From Hyphomicrobiales bacterium (GTDB lineage: Bacteria; Pseudomonadota; Alphaproteobacteria; Rhizobiales; Rhizobiaceae), in NCBI GenBank assembly GCA_900473795.1, contig UCMT01000020.1:1-64000 (forward strand): DNA of 64,000 nucleotides. Direction: 5' to 3'. Numbering within the stretch: position 1 is the stretch's first letter; each line of letters begins with the position of its first letter. Under the pieces are notes generated by a model, which was not told the DNA's origin, searched no databases, and saw only the letters and a program-made list of their open reading frames with translations. This document shows, piece by piece, positions 63,973 through 64,000 of the stretch. The position numbers were made by a program, and so were the translations under genes.

Positions 63973-64000
63973 CCTGTTCAGTGTGAAGCGCCTGCTTATG

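Overview
The window comes from the chromosome of an alphaproteobacterium of the Rhizobiaceae (Rhizobium / Agrobacterium / Ensifer type). The evidence is the pair ndvB (a cyclic beta-1,2-glucan synthase of about 2,830 residues) and ndvA (its exporter), rhizobial mosaic intergenic repeats (RIME-like palindromes), the alphaproteobacterial C-P lyase operon layout, a phaR/phbAB locus and a CarD regulator, all in GC-rich DNA with long antisense reading frames. Nothing looks like a prophage, integrative element, insertion sequence or CRISPR array. No tRNA or rRNA gene was recognised.

Layout. 0-1 kb: a fumarylacetoacetate-hydrolase family enzyme. 1-15.3 kb: a complete phosphonate system, with the divergent repressor phnF, then phnG-phnH-phnI-fosX-phnJ-phnK-phnL, a hexapeptide acyltransferase broken by a one-base frameshift, a candidate Pho box, phnC-phnD-phnE1-phnE2, a DUF1045 2H-phosphoesterase-like gene, phnM and phnN. 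A small antisense gene for a Gly/Asp-rich membrane protein lies between fosX and phnJ, and a RIME-like repeat separates phnJ from phnK. 15.4-17.8 kb: a lipid A-type acyltransferase and a cytochrome P450, probably co-transcribed. 18-24.7 kb: a four-gene operon (hglS, a D-2-hydroxyglutarate dehydrogenase-like flavoprotein, amaB, an aminotransferase) with a divergent LysR regulator. Together these could carry piperideine-6-carboxylate (lysine catabolism) to 2-oxoglutarate. 25-37 kb: ndvB, an opgC-like acyltransferase, a decayed LysR remnant and ndvA, that is, synthesis, probable decoration and export of cyclic glucan.

37-47 kb: an orphan LuxR-type regulator, pyruvate carboxylase, a cystine/polar amino acid ABC transporter (three genes) and a deoR-VOC-MFS operon. 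47-52 kb: ispG, a LysE-type exporter, hisC (broken by a one-base frameshift), a polyprenyl diphosphate synthase and mtgA. 52-57 kb: a glutathione transferase, rpmF, a small four-helix membrane protein, phaR, phbA and phbB. 57-64 kb: a SUV3-like RNA helicase with a long charged tail, an S4-domain protein, ferredoxin fdxA, carD, a Ser/Thr-type metallophosphatase and gfa.

Most striking for follow-up: (1) the phbB-helicase intergenic region, with 16 GANTC (CcrM) sites in about 485 bp plus CtrA-like half sites; (2) the complete lysine-to-2-oxoglutarate operon; (3) the antisense small membrane protein inside the phn operon; (4) two one-base deletions that break the phn acyltransferase and hisC and may be real or sequence errors; (5) the acyltransferase-P450 pair. 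All functions are inferred from reading the translations. No database search was possible.
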